Source: Macrostomum hystrix
Lineage: Eukaryota > Platyhelminthes > Macrostomidae
Direction of reading: 5' to 3'
Length of the DNA stretch: 64,000 bases
Assembly (NCBI GenBank): GCA_950097015.1
Contig: CATNEN010000026.1
Location: 1,282,001-1,346,000, forward strand
The notes beneath the pieces are model-generated. The model had not been told where the DNA came from and made no database searches. It worked only from the letters and a program-made list of their open reading frames with translations. Shown here in pieces: positions 10,101 through 24,200 of this stretch. A program made the position numbers and the translations under genes. Positions within the stretch are counted from its first letter, which is position 1; each line of letters starts with the position of its first letter.

Positions 10101-13100
10101 AATCCCAGAATTGCCTGAAATCCCTGTCCTGAATAAATCCCAGAAATGCCCGAAATCCCTGTCCTGAATTAATCCCAGAACCACCTGAAATCCCTGTCCT
10201 GTATAAACCACAGAACCAACTGAAATCCCTGTCCTAAATAAATCCCAGAACCAGCTGAAATCCCTGTCCTGTATAAACCACAGAACCAACTGATATCCCT
10301 GTCCTGAATAAATCCCAGAACCAACTGAAATCCCTGTCCTGAATAAATCCCAGAATTGCCTGAAATCCCTGTCCTGAATAAATCCCAGAAATGCCCGAAA
10401 TCCCTGTCCTGAATTAATCCCAGAACCACCTGAAATCCCTGTCCTGTATAAACCACAGAACCAACTGAAATCCCTGTCCTGAATAAATCCCAGAACCAGC
10501 TGAAATCCCTGTCCTGTATAAACCACAGAACCAACTGAAATCCCTGTCCTGAATAAATCCCAGAAACAGCTGAAATCCCTGTCCTGTATAAACCACAGAA
10601 CCAACTGATATCCCTGTCCTGAATTAATCCCAGAACCACCTGAAATCCCTGTCCTGTATAAACCACAGAACCAACTGATATCCCTGTCCTGAATAAATCC
10701 CAGAACCAACTGAAATCCCTGTCCTGAATAAATCCCAGAACCAACTGAAATCCCTGTCCTGAATAAATCCCAGAACCAACTGAAATCCCTGTCCTGAATA
10801 AATCCCAGAAATGCCCGAAATCCCTGTCCTGAATAAATCCCAGAACCAACTGAAATCCCTGTCCTGAATAAATCCCAGAAATGCCTGAAATCCCTGTCCT
10901 GAATAAATCCCAGAACCAACTGATATCCCTGTCCTGAATAAATCCCAGAACCAACTGAAATCCCTGTCCTGAATAATTCCCAGAACCAACTGAAATCCCT
11001 GTCCTGAATAAATCCCAGAACCAACTGAAATCCCTGTCCTGAATAAATCCCAGAAATGCCCGAAATCCCTGTCCTGAATAAATCCCAGAACCAACTGAAA
11101 TCCCTGTCCTGAATAAATCCCAGAACCAACTGAAATCCCTGTCCTGAATAAATCCCAGAAATGCCCGAAATCCCTGTCCTGAATAAATCCCAGAAATGCC
11201 CGAAATCCCTGTCCTGAATTAATCCCAGAACCAGCTGAAATCCCTGTCCTGAATAAATCCCAGAACCACCTGAAATCCCTGTCCTGTATAAACCACAGAA
11301 CCAACTGAAATCCCTGTCCTGAATAAATCTCAGAACCAGCTGAAATCCCTGTCCTGAATAAATCCCAGAACCAGCTGAAATCCCTGTCCTGAATAAATCC
11401 CAGAACCAGCTGAAATCCCTGTCCTGAATAAATCCCAGAACCAACTGAAATCCCTGTCCTGTATAAACCACAGAACCAGCTGAAATCCCTGTCCTGTATA
11501 AACCACAGAACCAGCTGAAATCCCTGTCCTGTATAAACCACAGAACCAACTGAAATCCCTGTCCTGTATAAACCACAGAACCAGCTGAAATCCCTGTCCT
11601 GAATAAATCCCAGAACCAACTGAAATCCCTGTCCTGTATAAACCACAGAACCAACTGAAATCCCTGTCCTAAATAAATCCCAGAACCACCTGAAATCCCT
11701 GTCCTGAATGAATCCCAGAACCAACTGAAATCCCTGTCCTGTATAAACCACAGAACCAGCTGAAATCCCTGTCCTGAATAAATTCCAGAACCATCTGAAA
11801 TCCCTGTCCTGTATAAACCACAGAACCAACTGAAATCCCTGTCCTGAATAAATCCCAGAACCAGCTGAAATCCCTGTCCTGAATAAATCCCAGAACCAAC
11901 TGAAATCCCTGTCCTGTATAAACCACAGAACCAACTGAAATCCCTGTCCTGAATAAATCCCAGAATCAGCTGAAATCCCTGTCCTGAATAAATCCCAGAA
12001 CCAGCTGAAATCCCTGTCCTGAATAAATCCCAGAACCAACTGAAATCCCTGTCCTGTATAAACCACAGAACCAACTGAAATCCCTGTCCTGAATAAATCC
12101 CAGAATCAGCTGAAATCCCTGTCCTAAATAAATCCCAGAACCAGCTGAAATCCCTGTCCTGAATAAATCCCAGAACCAACTGAAATCCCTGTCCTGAATA
12201 AATCCCAGAACCAGCTGAAATCCCTGTCCTGAATAAATCCCAGAACCACCTGAAATCCCTGTCCTGTATAAACCACAGAACCAGCTGAAATCCCTGTCCT
12301 GAATAAATCCCAGAACCACCTGAAATCCCTGTCCTGTATAAACCACAGAACCAGCTGAAATCCCTGTCCTGAATAAATCCCAGAACCACCTGAAATCCCT
12401 GTCCTGTATAAACCACAGAACCAACTGAAATCCCTGTCCTGAATAAATCCCAGAACCAACTGAAATCCCTGTCCTGAATAAATATTTTATCTCTGAAGCA
12501 CATAAAATCTTTGTCCTGAATCATTCCCAGAAGCACCTGAAATCTTAGGTCAAGAAGAGCAATTGTTTACCGAGGCATAATAATTCATTCTTCGTTTTCC
12601 CAGGGCCCAAACAACGATCTGCCTATTGAAGTATTTTACCGGCCCTGGCGCAACGCCCAGGGTCAGCTGTCTTTCCTGCGTCACTGCCTGCTGCACCCGG
12701 ATGTTATCTGCCTGAGCTATTGGCGCTATCGTCAGTCTGAGCTAGCGCGCATTCCCCAAAATGCTTCCACCGAGGAAGATTCTAGGGCTACTCAGATTTG
12801 GCGCAATTTAGATCTCATCGATGCTCTGCTGTGTCTGGCCGAAAAGGTGTGTGATTTGCTAATTTATTGAATGTTTAAGGTGCCAATCAATTAGTCTCAA
12901 TTTAACACTCAGTCTTCTATTTGAAATTTAATCTATTACACAAGTCACTTGACCTCCTTAGAACAGTAAGAACATTTCTAGATTAAAGAGGTCAGTTGAC
13001 CTCTCTAATACAATTAAACAGGTTCTAGATTCAAGGGTCAGTTGACCTCTCTAATACAATTAAACAGGTTCTAGATTCAAGGGTCAGTTGACCTCTCTAA

Positions 13101-16100
13101 TACAATTAAACAGGTTATAGATTTAAGGGTCAGTTGACCTCCCTAATACAATTAAACAGGTTCTAGATTCAAGGGTCAGTTGACCTCTCTAATACAATTA
13201 AACAGGTTATAGATTTAAGGGTCAGTTGACCTCCCTAATACAATTAAACAGGTTCTAGATTCAAGGGTCAGTTGACCTCTCTAATACAATTAAACAGGTT
13301 CTAGATTCAAGGGGTCAGTTGACCTCTCTAATACAATTAAACAGGTTCTAGATTCAAGGGTCAGTTGACCTCTCTAATACAATTAAACAGGATCTAGAAT
13401 AAAGGGTCAGTTGACCTCTCTAATACAGTTAAACAGGTTCTAGATTAAAGACGTCGGTTGAACCCCACTATAGCACTAAGTGGATGATATAAAACAGTTA
13501 AAAAACATTTTGCTCGAGAAGCTAAAAGTGCATTTCATCCCCATACCTATTCTCCCAGGGATTCTACGCTGAAGTTCGGGAACTGCTCGACCAGCCAATC
13601 AAATCGTGCCCAGATTTGCTTACCCTTTCGCTGCTCCAATCGCACGATTCCACTCCGAACGGCATAGGCATACTCAAGCAAGAGCTGCTACATTTGTTAA
13701 CCTGCCTGTTGCTTAGCAACTATCAGAATGTGCACATTGTGCTCAAGCACGCCTGGAATTATCAGCCAGTGCGTCCTGTTCTAATTGGCGCCATCGCCGA
13801 TTGGACCGCCTGGTCGGGTGAGCACGACGACAAGGCCGAAGTGTTTCGAGTGGCGAAGATTCTCGAGCTGCTAGTTAACTACATACCCGGCAATGGCAGC
13901 ATGGAGAGTTTGGCCATGTCTCTGAAGTCGCCAAACTATATGTTCAGCCTGAGCTTGGCTTGCATCGCTTCTAAAAGAGATTATCTCAATTTAGAAGTCT
14001 GGTTCGGCGAGCGACTAGTTGAATGCGGAGACACTTTCGCTCAGGCGGCGATTAAATTTCTGGGCGCCAGGGCTGCCGCACTGGTGTCTGCCGAGGATGC
14101 CCCGCTGGAGCTGCAGCGCCCTGTTGCTCAGGTACGGGATGGCTGAAGTTCTCACTGAAGGACTTCTGGCATGGCTGAAGCTCTCACTGAGGGACTTCTG
14201 GGATGGCTGAAGCTCTCACTGAGGGACTTCTGGGATGGCTGAAGCTCTCACTGAGGGACTTCTGGGATGGCTGAAGCTCTCACTGAGGGACTTCTGGGAT
14301 GGCTGAAGCTCTCACCGAGGGACTTCTGGGATGGCTGAAGCACTCACTGAGGGACTTCTGGGATGGCTGAAGCTCTCACTGAGGGACTTCTGGGATGGCT
14401 GAAGCTCTCACTGAGGGACTTCTGGGATGCCTAAAGCTCTCACTGAGGGGTTATTAGGGATGGCTGAAGTTCTCACTGAGGGGTTATTAGGTATTGCTGA
14501 AGTTCTCACTGAGGGGTTATTAGGTATTGCTGAAGTTCTCACTGAGGGGTTATTAGGGATGGCTGAAGTTCTCACTGAGGGGTTATTAGGTATTGCTGAA
14601 GTTCTCACTGAGGGGTTATTAGGTATTGCTGAAGTTCTCACTGAGGGGTTATTAGGTATGGCTGAAGTTCTCACTGAGGGGTTATTAGGGATGGCTGAAG
14701 TTCTCACTGAGGGATTTTTTGGATGCCTGAATTTCTCATTGGGTAATTTATTGCGGAAGGATTTTTCATTGGTCTTCATTTCCGAATTCTTACTTGTTAC
14801 ATTTTCCCGGTCCCGTAGTACATGGACAAGATAGTCGTGCAGATTATTATCCGAGGCCTGGAGCGCCGACTTCAACAAGGCGCCCTACTGCCAGAAACCG
14901 CTTCGGATGCCAGCACCCTGATTCTTAACTACAGCCGCAATGTGATTGGGCGTCTGCCACCGCCGCCGCAGCTTCCACAGCCTCTGCAGCAGTCGCAACC
15001 TCCGTCGGTGCCGCCGCCTCCGCCTCCTCATCAAATGATGCGACAGTTAAGCGGAAGCTCAGGTAGCGATCCTGTGGGCTCGTCTATGTCCGTTCCTCCG
15101 CCGAATGTGGCTGCTAGCTTTCCATTCGGCAAGCCTCCGGGACCTCTGCCGCCGCCGCTGCCGCCATTCTCTACCATGAGCGGTGGGGCCAACTCTACTT
15201 TGCCCAGTGGAATGCAAGGATTTAGTTCGCAGATGGCCAGTGAGTATTTAACTTCGCAAATAAACTCAGTGATGCATAAGTGACAGTTGTGTGATAGTTT
15301 AGTAACAATAGAAGAATGAAAACATTGAATAACAAGTAAAACATACGTGACTATCGAGTGACTGATGAGTGACCATCGAGTGCTGATGAATGACCATCGA
15401 GTGACTGATGAGTGACCATCAATTGACTGATGAGTGACCATCTAGTGACTGATGAGTGACCATCTAGTGACTGATGAGTGACCATCTAGTGACTGAATTG
15501 AGTGACCATCGAGTGACTGATGAATGACCATCTAGTGACTGATGAGTGACCATCTAGTGACTGAATTGAGTGACCATCGAGTGACTGATGAATGACCATC
15601 TAGTGACTGATGAGTGACCATCGATTGACTGATGAGTGACCATCTAGTGACTGATGAGTGACCATCTAGTGACTGATGAGTGACCATCTAGTGACTGATG
15701 AGTGACCATCTAGTGACTGAATTGAGTGACCATCTAGTGACTGAATTGAGTGACCATCGAGTGACTGATGAGTGACCATCGAGTGACTGATGAGTGACCA
15801 TCTAGTGACTGATGAGTGACCATCTAGTGACTGATGAGTGACCATCTAGTGACTGAATTGAGTGACCATCGAGTGACTGATGAGTGACCATCGAGTGACT
15901 GATGAGTGACCATCGAGTGACTGATGAGTGACCATCTAGTGACTGATGAATGACCATCTAGTGACTGATGAATGACCATCGAGTCACTGATGAATGACCA
16001 TCGAGTGACTGATGAGTGACCATCGAGTGACTGAATTGAGTGACCATCGAGTGACTGATGAGTGACCATCGAGTGACTGATGAGTGACTATCAACTGACT

Positions 16101-19100
16101 GATGAGTGATAAGAGGGAAAAATGAGTGACTTCACGACTGTATTTGCGCGACCATCAATCCAACAGACATGTCTCTGTCGCCGCCGCCACCGCCTCCAAT
16201 GCTGAAGCCATCTGGCGGCCCTGGACTGCCAAATCCTCAGCTGGTTGGCCTGCTATCTCAGCAAATCACTCCTAAGCATGGCAAACTGCCGCCTATGCCG
16301 CCAATCATGCCGCCGCCCAGCATTAATTCAACATCCGCCGGTCCCATGGCAATGCCACCGCCGCCTCCGCTGCAGCCTCAGTCCGTTCTCTCTGGTGGAC
16401 TGCCAATGCGCGGTAACCCGATGCAGCAGCAGCAGCAGCATGGTGTGCCAATGCCAGCCGAACTGCTAGCCCAGCCATTGTCAAGCGATTTAGACGAGCG
16501 TGTGAATCAGATGATGAAGAACCTATTTAGCGGCACTTTGACATCCGAGGAAGTGTTCGCTATACTGCGCGAGCCGGCTGAGAAGGCATTGCGCAATCAT
16601 TTTCTACGCGTACTAGCCGACGAATTTGTTCACATACCGACCAGTTTTCCGCCCAAGCAGCGATCAATTATGGCTGAACTATTTGGCCAAGTCATTTCGC
16701 TGGGCTTTCAACTGGCATCTAACACTGTGCTGGCTTACTTTCTGCGTCTATTGAACTATTGCGTCACCCAGCCTGTGACTAGCGAGTCCGCAGAGACATT
16801 CTTTAGTTTCGGCGTCGATATCCTTAATAAGTGAGTCCATTAATATAAATGCTTCGTTTGAGTTTTCAGTCGATTCCAATCTACAAAAAAGCTTCGTCCG
16901 ATTCTTCAGTCGATTCCATTTCTACCAAAAACTTGGCTCTATTCTTCAGTCGATTCCATTCCTACCAGAAGCTTCGTACGATTCTTCAGCCGATTCCATT
17001 CCTACCAGATGCTTCGTTCGATTCTTCAGTCGATTCCATTCCAAACAGGAGCTTCGTTTGATTCTTAAGTCGATTCCATTCCTACCTGAAGCTTCATTCG
17101 ATTCTTCAGTCGATTCCATTCAACTAAAAGTTTCTTTCGATTCTTCAGTCGATTCCATTCCTACCAGAAGCTTCGTTCGATTCTTCAGTCGATTTCAATC
17201 TACAGAAAGCTTCGTTCGATTCTTCAGTCGATTTCATTCCTACCAGGAGCTTCGTACGATTCTTCAATCGATTCCATTCAACTAAAAGTTTCGTTCGATT
17301 CTTCAGTCGATTCCATTCCTACATAAAGCTTCGTTCGATTCTTCAGTCGATTCCAATCTACAAAAAGCTTCGTTCCATTCTTCAGTCGATTCCATTCAAC
17401 TAAAAGTTTCGTGCGATTCTTGAATCGATTCCATTCAACTAAAAGTTTCGTACGATTCTTCAATCGATTCCATTCAACTAAAAGTTTCGTTCGATTCTTC
17501 AGTCGATTCCATTCCTACATAAAGCTTCGTTCGATTCTTCAGTCGATTCCATTCAACTAAAAGCTTCGTTCGATTCTTCAGTCTAAATTTACCTAAATAC
17601 CTAAATTTACCTAAAACCAATCGCCAAACCTACAGGTGCAAATCGAGTCTGTCGAACTATCCGCAAATGGCTAGCCATCTTCTATCTATTGAGAATTTTG
17701 AAAAGTTTCCAAAAGATCTCCAGATTGGCATTAAAATAGCCGTCAGCGGATCAAAGTCGCATAGTTCACAAAGCGTTACGCCTGATGATCAGAATCTTGC
17801 CAGCATTAGCCAAGCTGCTGTCTCCTCAGCAGACGATCCACTACAGACTGTTGCTGCGCCGCCTGAATCTGTACAAGATTCAATATTCTTTATATTCAAC
17901 AATCTCAGCAAGATTAATGTAGTTCAGAAGGCTGAAGAACTGCGCAGAGCTGTGCCGGACCAATACATACCCTGGCTAGGCCAGTACTTAGTGATGAAGC
18001 GGGTCACTACAGAGCCTAACTTTCACCAGCTCTACATCGATCTAATGGAGGCTTTGAATGTTCCTAAACTGCGCGAGATTGTACTGCAGCAGACCTTTCG
18101 CAGTATTCGCGCCCTACTACAGAACATGCGACCGGATCTGAATGACTACAATGATAGGGCTCTGTTAAAGAATATTGGGAAATTTCTTGGCCTACTCACG
18201 CTAGGCAAGAACAGGCCGATCCTTTACGATGACATGAACCTGAAAGGTCTGCTATTGGAGGCCTACTGCAAGGGTCAAGTTGAGATGCACTACGCAGTAC
18301 CATTCGTTGCCAGAACACTAGAGGCCTGTTCAGTTAGCTCCGTGTTTCAACCGCCGAATCCTTGGACAATGGGCATACTGCGTGTTCTCAAAGAGTTGCA
18401 CATGGATAGCGCGGTGAAGAACTCCTTAAAATTTGAAGTAGAAATCTTGTGCAAGAATTTAAACATCAACTTCGCCGACATCGAGCCCGCATATTACTTG
18501 CGCGATAGCGAACGAGTCCGACAGTTCGACGTTGAGAATTGCCAGATTCGCGGCTGTCGGTCGAACAATCAGCAGCAGCTGCAGCAGGACATTCGAGTAG
18601 TCGGCCCAATGTCCGCCCCAGCTGAAGAGTTTGAGCCGCAGCAGCCGCCGCCAAGTGTCCCGCCGCCCATGGCGCCTATGGGATTTCACGATGCCAATAA
18701 CCAGATGCAGGGCTTGCACAGCATGATGATGCAGCAGGGCGGAGCTAATGCCAATTTTCTGCATCATCAGCAGCAGCAGGCACTTCAGGCTGCGTCTTCT
18801 GCTACAGGTATGTGCAAATTGATACTCTACTTATTAACTGTAGAACTACCAAGCCATTTTGCCGCCCGTTTTATACCCTGAATTTTTTTGGCAGCGCCCG
18901 AATGCTAACAGCGTTGGGTGGTGACTGGTTGACCGACTAGGCAATGGTGTGCTGTGGTTGAGCTGCGCCTAACATTTAGGCTTGATCAGTGAAATTTAAG
19001 AAATAGCTCTTGAAGGTCCAGCAAATCCGTCTAGATAATGGTAGGTGACAACCGAAGACGGAGATGATGCAGACACATTCAGGGTGACATGCTGATAAAG

Positions 19101-21228
19101 TTTGAAGGCCTGGCAAGGCTGCACTGAGGCCCAGTGCTAATACCTGTATAGGTGTATAAAGTACACTAGCGCTTATGGGAAAAATCTGACCTTTGGCCAG
19201 AACCATTGAATATCTCGACGATCTGAAGAGCTGGCGGCTTGATTCTTGTTTCAGAAGATAAGCAACAAAAAGTTGGCCCGTGTTCTTGAGTTTCGTGTGC
19301 TTGTGTTGCTCCGTTCGGATGCAGCACGAAAAATTGTCAGGGAGGATTCCCCCATTAGTAGTTCTACTGTTAAACTAAAATGCAGAAGACAAAAGCTAGA
19401 TAATATTAAACAATACTTATTGCTTTTTTATACTACTGTGTGTTAGCACTATTCTACTTGTAAGTAGTATTAGCTCGTTAGTAGACATTAAACCAAGCGC
19501 AGTAACGCCAGATGTACAGCTGTTCAGTCCGTGGACTGGAAAGTCCACAAAACCCACCCAAATTTCTACGCCCTTTGATGATCATAACGATCTTAGGGAA
19601 TCTTAGAACTTGGACACAAGTTGTTTCCTTTGGGTTGCGATTCGAACTCGCGACCTCCCAGTCAAAAGTTTGACACTAGGCCTAAGAATTTAAACTCTCT
19701 GCCATTCATTTTGCAGGCCTGCCACCAATCTCAATGCAGCATCCGCCGCCTTCAATGCTGCCGCCGTCAATGCAGCATCACCAGCTTCAGCAGCAATTGC
19801 AGCTGCATCTACCGCTGCCGACTTCGCAGCCTCCGCCAGCGTCAGCACCTGCCGCCGCTTTGACGCCTTCGTCGACAACATCTTCGATTAGCGGGCCGCC
19901 GCCGCCGCCGCCAGCCCCTGCCGCTGCCGCCGCTGCCCCCACCGCCGCCATTGTAGCTGCTCCACGCTTCAAATGGACAGACATAGATACTAACAGACCA
20001 TTGGCTGCCTATTTCAGCATTAACGCTGGCCTGCACCTGTTTCAGGCGCATCCGCAGCTGCCGCTGATTGGTCAAGCCAGGCAGACTCTTGAGCACACTG
20101 TTAACGAGCTATTGGAACCCGTAGCTCAGCGCTGCGTGCGGATTGTTCTAACTACAGTAGAGGGCATTGTTCGCAAAGATTTTGCATTGGACGATGATGA
20201 AGGCCGCCTGCGCACAGCCGCTCACAATATGGCCAGATTTCTCACTGCCGGCATGGTTCTCATCACCTGCCGCGAGGCTCTCAGCCTCAACATGGAGAAT
20301 AAGCTGAGGCAGCAGTTTCTAGCCGTGATTAGTTCGCCTACACCGCACCAGAAGGACATGATTGATGAGGCAGCCAAGACTATCGCTGTCGACAATCTGG
20401 AGTTCGGCACCGCCTTCATTCAGAAGGTTTGCATTTCTGGGCCATTTATGCCGTGTGCCATTTGAGATTTGTGCTCTGCATATAGTTGGTGTGATTTGAG
20501 CACACTGCATATTAGTGAGATTTGAGCACACTGCATATTAGTTAGATTTGAGTACACTGCATATTTGTGAGATTTGAGCACACTGCATTTTAGTGAGATT
20601 TGAGTACACTGCATATTTGTGAGATTTGAGCACACTGCATATTAGTGAGATTTGAGTACACTGCATATCTGTGAGATTTGAGCACACTGCATTTTAGTGA
20701 GATTTGAGCACACTGCATTTTAGTGAGATTTGAGTACACTGCATATTTGTGAGATTTGAGCACACTGCATATTTGTGAGATTTGAGCACACAGCATTTTA
20801 GTGAGATTGAGATTAACTTAAATTTCCTTTAGAATGGTTGATTTTAGACCTTGGAGCGATTTCATCATGTGAGATGTCTCATGTCTAATCCTATCCTTGT
20901 TACTCTAAGATGTAACCCCGAACGGTCCTTAAAAACTGCACTCCACTCAGGCCTGCGTACTCAAGGCTCTCGGCCAGGTGGACACCAACCTGGAGTCGGA
21001 CTATCGCGCCCGCATACTGGCTCGCCAGGAGGGCCGTCGCTACCATGACGCCCAGCAGTACGCTTATCACAGCGGCGAGTCCATGCCAGCCCAGCTGCGC
21101 AAATCTCTCGGCCAGCCATCTCTGTTCAGCTTGGCTGTGTACTCGGAGTATGCCGACAATGTACCCGGATTTGCGTCTCCTGCCCCGCCGGCTGCCACTG
21201 CCGTCTCGTCAGTTGCTGTTCAACCTCC

Positions 21229-21261
<33 letters not shown>

Positions 21262-24200
21262 GGTCATTCAGCAGCCGCAGCCGCCAAGAAACGAAGCCGC
21301 CCAACTATTTGACACCATCGCCTCAGAGGTTGAACGCCAGTCGCAGTACATCGCCAATTCGCCGTCGAATTCAACGGACAGCGTCCAGCTGGTTCAACGG
21401 CTTCGCGTCCTAGTAGAGCGCGCCCAGGTTGCTAAGCAGAACCCTGGCAACGATGCCTGCGTCAGCGAGATGGTCAAAGCTGCCGTTGTGTCGCTATTTC
21501 AAACATTCAAGCGCCAAGCCCTGCAGTCACTGTACCCCAGGGAAGTGCTGGAAAGGTACAAAGATGCTCACACTGTTGTGCTCAGGCTCATGTATCAGCC
21601 CAAGATTAGCGGCCTAGGCTACTCTAGCTGCATGAGTCACGTGGTTACTCAGATCTGGACAGAGATGAACGAAACTCACAAATGGAATAGCGATGCGTTT
21701 ATAGAATTATTGAAGATACACATAGTTAGCCTGCATTCGTTGGATTCACACCTGGCTAGACAGATTCGTGCTAACAATCTGCGAGCTGTACGCTTTGTAT
21801 TAGATCTATTTCACGCGCTTGTACTGTGCGACAATCGAGAACAGACTGTTCTCAATGAATGCGATCTAACTGGCACTATAGCTGTGCTCAGTCATTGGGT
21901 TGAGAAGTCTCCGGCTGGTCAGGCTCCAGACGATTGCGCCAGGGTTTGTCGCCGAATGCGCAGTCTGTTAGACTTTGGCCTACTGGAACAGCATCAGGTG
22001 CCGGCTACGGTGTACCTGTACAGCGGCTGCTCTCAGGCCAGGGAGTTCGACGATCCGCCATGGCTGCAGAAGACTAGCGAAGATCTCATGAAGAACTGGT
22101 ACTCTCTGTACAGCAGCACCCAGAGAATGGTTGATCAGCAGAGTTTCAACGGATTTGTTAAAGAGATGACTAAACTGGGCATTCTCAAGACTGACGACCT
22201 GATTACAAGGTAAGCTTGCTGACTGTCAATTGTATCATATACTGTATAGTATAGTGTATAGAGGTAGCAGAGATAAGATTATTACAGCTAACAGGCATAT
22301 GTATGTTACAGATAGCACAAACACAGGTATTTTACAGGTAGCACACTGGTATGCTATAGGTAGCACGCACAGGTGCATTACAGGTAGCACGCACAGGTAT
22401 ATTACAGGTAGCACACAAGGGTATATTACAGGTAGCACACACATGTATATTACTGGTAGCACGCACAGGTGTATTACAGGTAGCACGCACAGGTATATTA
22501 CAGGTAGCACGCACAGGTGTATTACAGGTAGCACGCACAGGTATATTACAGGTAGCACGCACAGGTGTATTACAGGTAGCATGCACAGGTGTATTACAGG
22601 TAGCACGCACAGGTGTATTACGGATATCACATACAGGCATATTTCCCATCGATTGCGTCACTATTCAGATTCTTTCGCCTAACAACCGATTACGTCATGG
22701 AGCACTGCTTCCGCGCCCTGCTCAAATCTGGCCAAGAGGTGCTCAGCAATCGAATCAGCTGCTACCAAGAGCTAGACGCTTACATTCGCCTGATCGCTGT
22801 CATGGTGAAGCACAGCGGAGAGCAGGCAGGAGAGGCGCAGCGCGAAGCCGCAGCCAATACCAAGCTAAACCTGCTCAACAAGATCCTCGGCATCATCGCC
22901 GGCACGCTGCTGCAGGAGCAGGATATTCGGTCCGACCGGTTTCACCCGATGCCGTTTCAACGCATCTTTGTACTATTGTTCTCCGAGCTGCTCTGCCCGA
23001 TGGAAGCCGACGGGCCCGTGTCGCCAGCGCTGGCTAGCCTGACAGACCAGATGCTGGTTGCATTCGCCAACGCCCTGCATATTGTTCGGCCAACCAAGGT
23101 TCCCGCCTTCAGCTATAGCTGGGTGAGAGCTGGCTGTGTCCCCGCTGCGTGTCATGAAAACCTACAGCCTGCCCGGAATCCTCTGCTTACCCTGAATCCT
23201 CTGCTTACCCTGAATCCCCACTGCCTACTCTGAATCCTCTGCTTACCCTGAATCCTCTGCTTACCCTGAATCCTCTGCTTACCCTGAATCCTCTGCTTAC
23301 CCTGAATCCACACTGCCTACTCTAGATCCCCACTGCCTACTCTAAATCCCCATTGCCTACTCTAGATCCCCATTGCCTACTCTGAATCCCAATTGCCTAC
23401 CCTGAATCCCACTGCCTACTCTTGATCCCCACTACCTGACCTGAATCCCACTGGCATAGCTACAACAGCGCCAATCCCGCTACCATTTGCAGCTGGAGTG
23501 CATCTGTCACCGCTCTGTGCTGTCCAAGTTTCTGGGCACCCCAACCGCCTGGCCCATGTACGCCCAGCTGCTGGTCGACCTGCTGAAGTTCATCTCGCCT
23601 TTCCTGGCCACAGCCAACTTCATCAAGACTGTACAGGCTCTGTACAAAGGCACCCTTCGTCTGATCCTAGTTCTGCTGCACGACTTTCCCGATTTTGTCA
23701 GCGAATTTCATCACGCCCTGTGTGACGTCATACCTGCCAACTGCATCCAGCTGCGCAATCTAATCTTGTCTGCCTTTCCCAAGTCTGTTCAACTATTGGA
23801 CCCGATCCAGAGTCCAACAGCTCAGTGCTACGCCCTGCCAGAGATGCAGCAGGAGCCCAAAGGCTCATTCGCCAGCTTGGAGTCCAGCATTCCCAGCGAA
23901 TTGCGCCAGGAGGTTGACAGCTTCCTGGCCACTAGGAAGCCGGTGCTGTTCCTCACGGACCTGCAGAGCCGCATTCGCTATCAGCAGCAGCCTGACGATA
24001 TCGACGGTCACGCCTGTCTGGCCGTTGATTCAGACCAGTTGTCGCCGTCTGGTCCTCCGCGCTACAACACCGAGCTAGTCAACGCCCTGGTGCTGTACAT
24101 CGGTCGACGGGCTGTTAAACGAATCAACGAGAGTGGCAACTCTCTGCAGCCCTACAATATGACACACTGCGTTGCTACGGAGACTCTGCAGGCCCTAGTG

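Noticed and set aside
9924..12536. Minus-strand open frame of about 870 codons with Phe/Trp/Gly-rich repeats
   Set aside because: It lies wholly in the 35 bp array of CNOT1 intron 3. The unit has no stop in any minus frame, so openness is automatic; the unit is not a multiple of three and overlapping frames are open as well.
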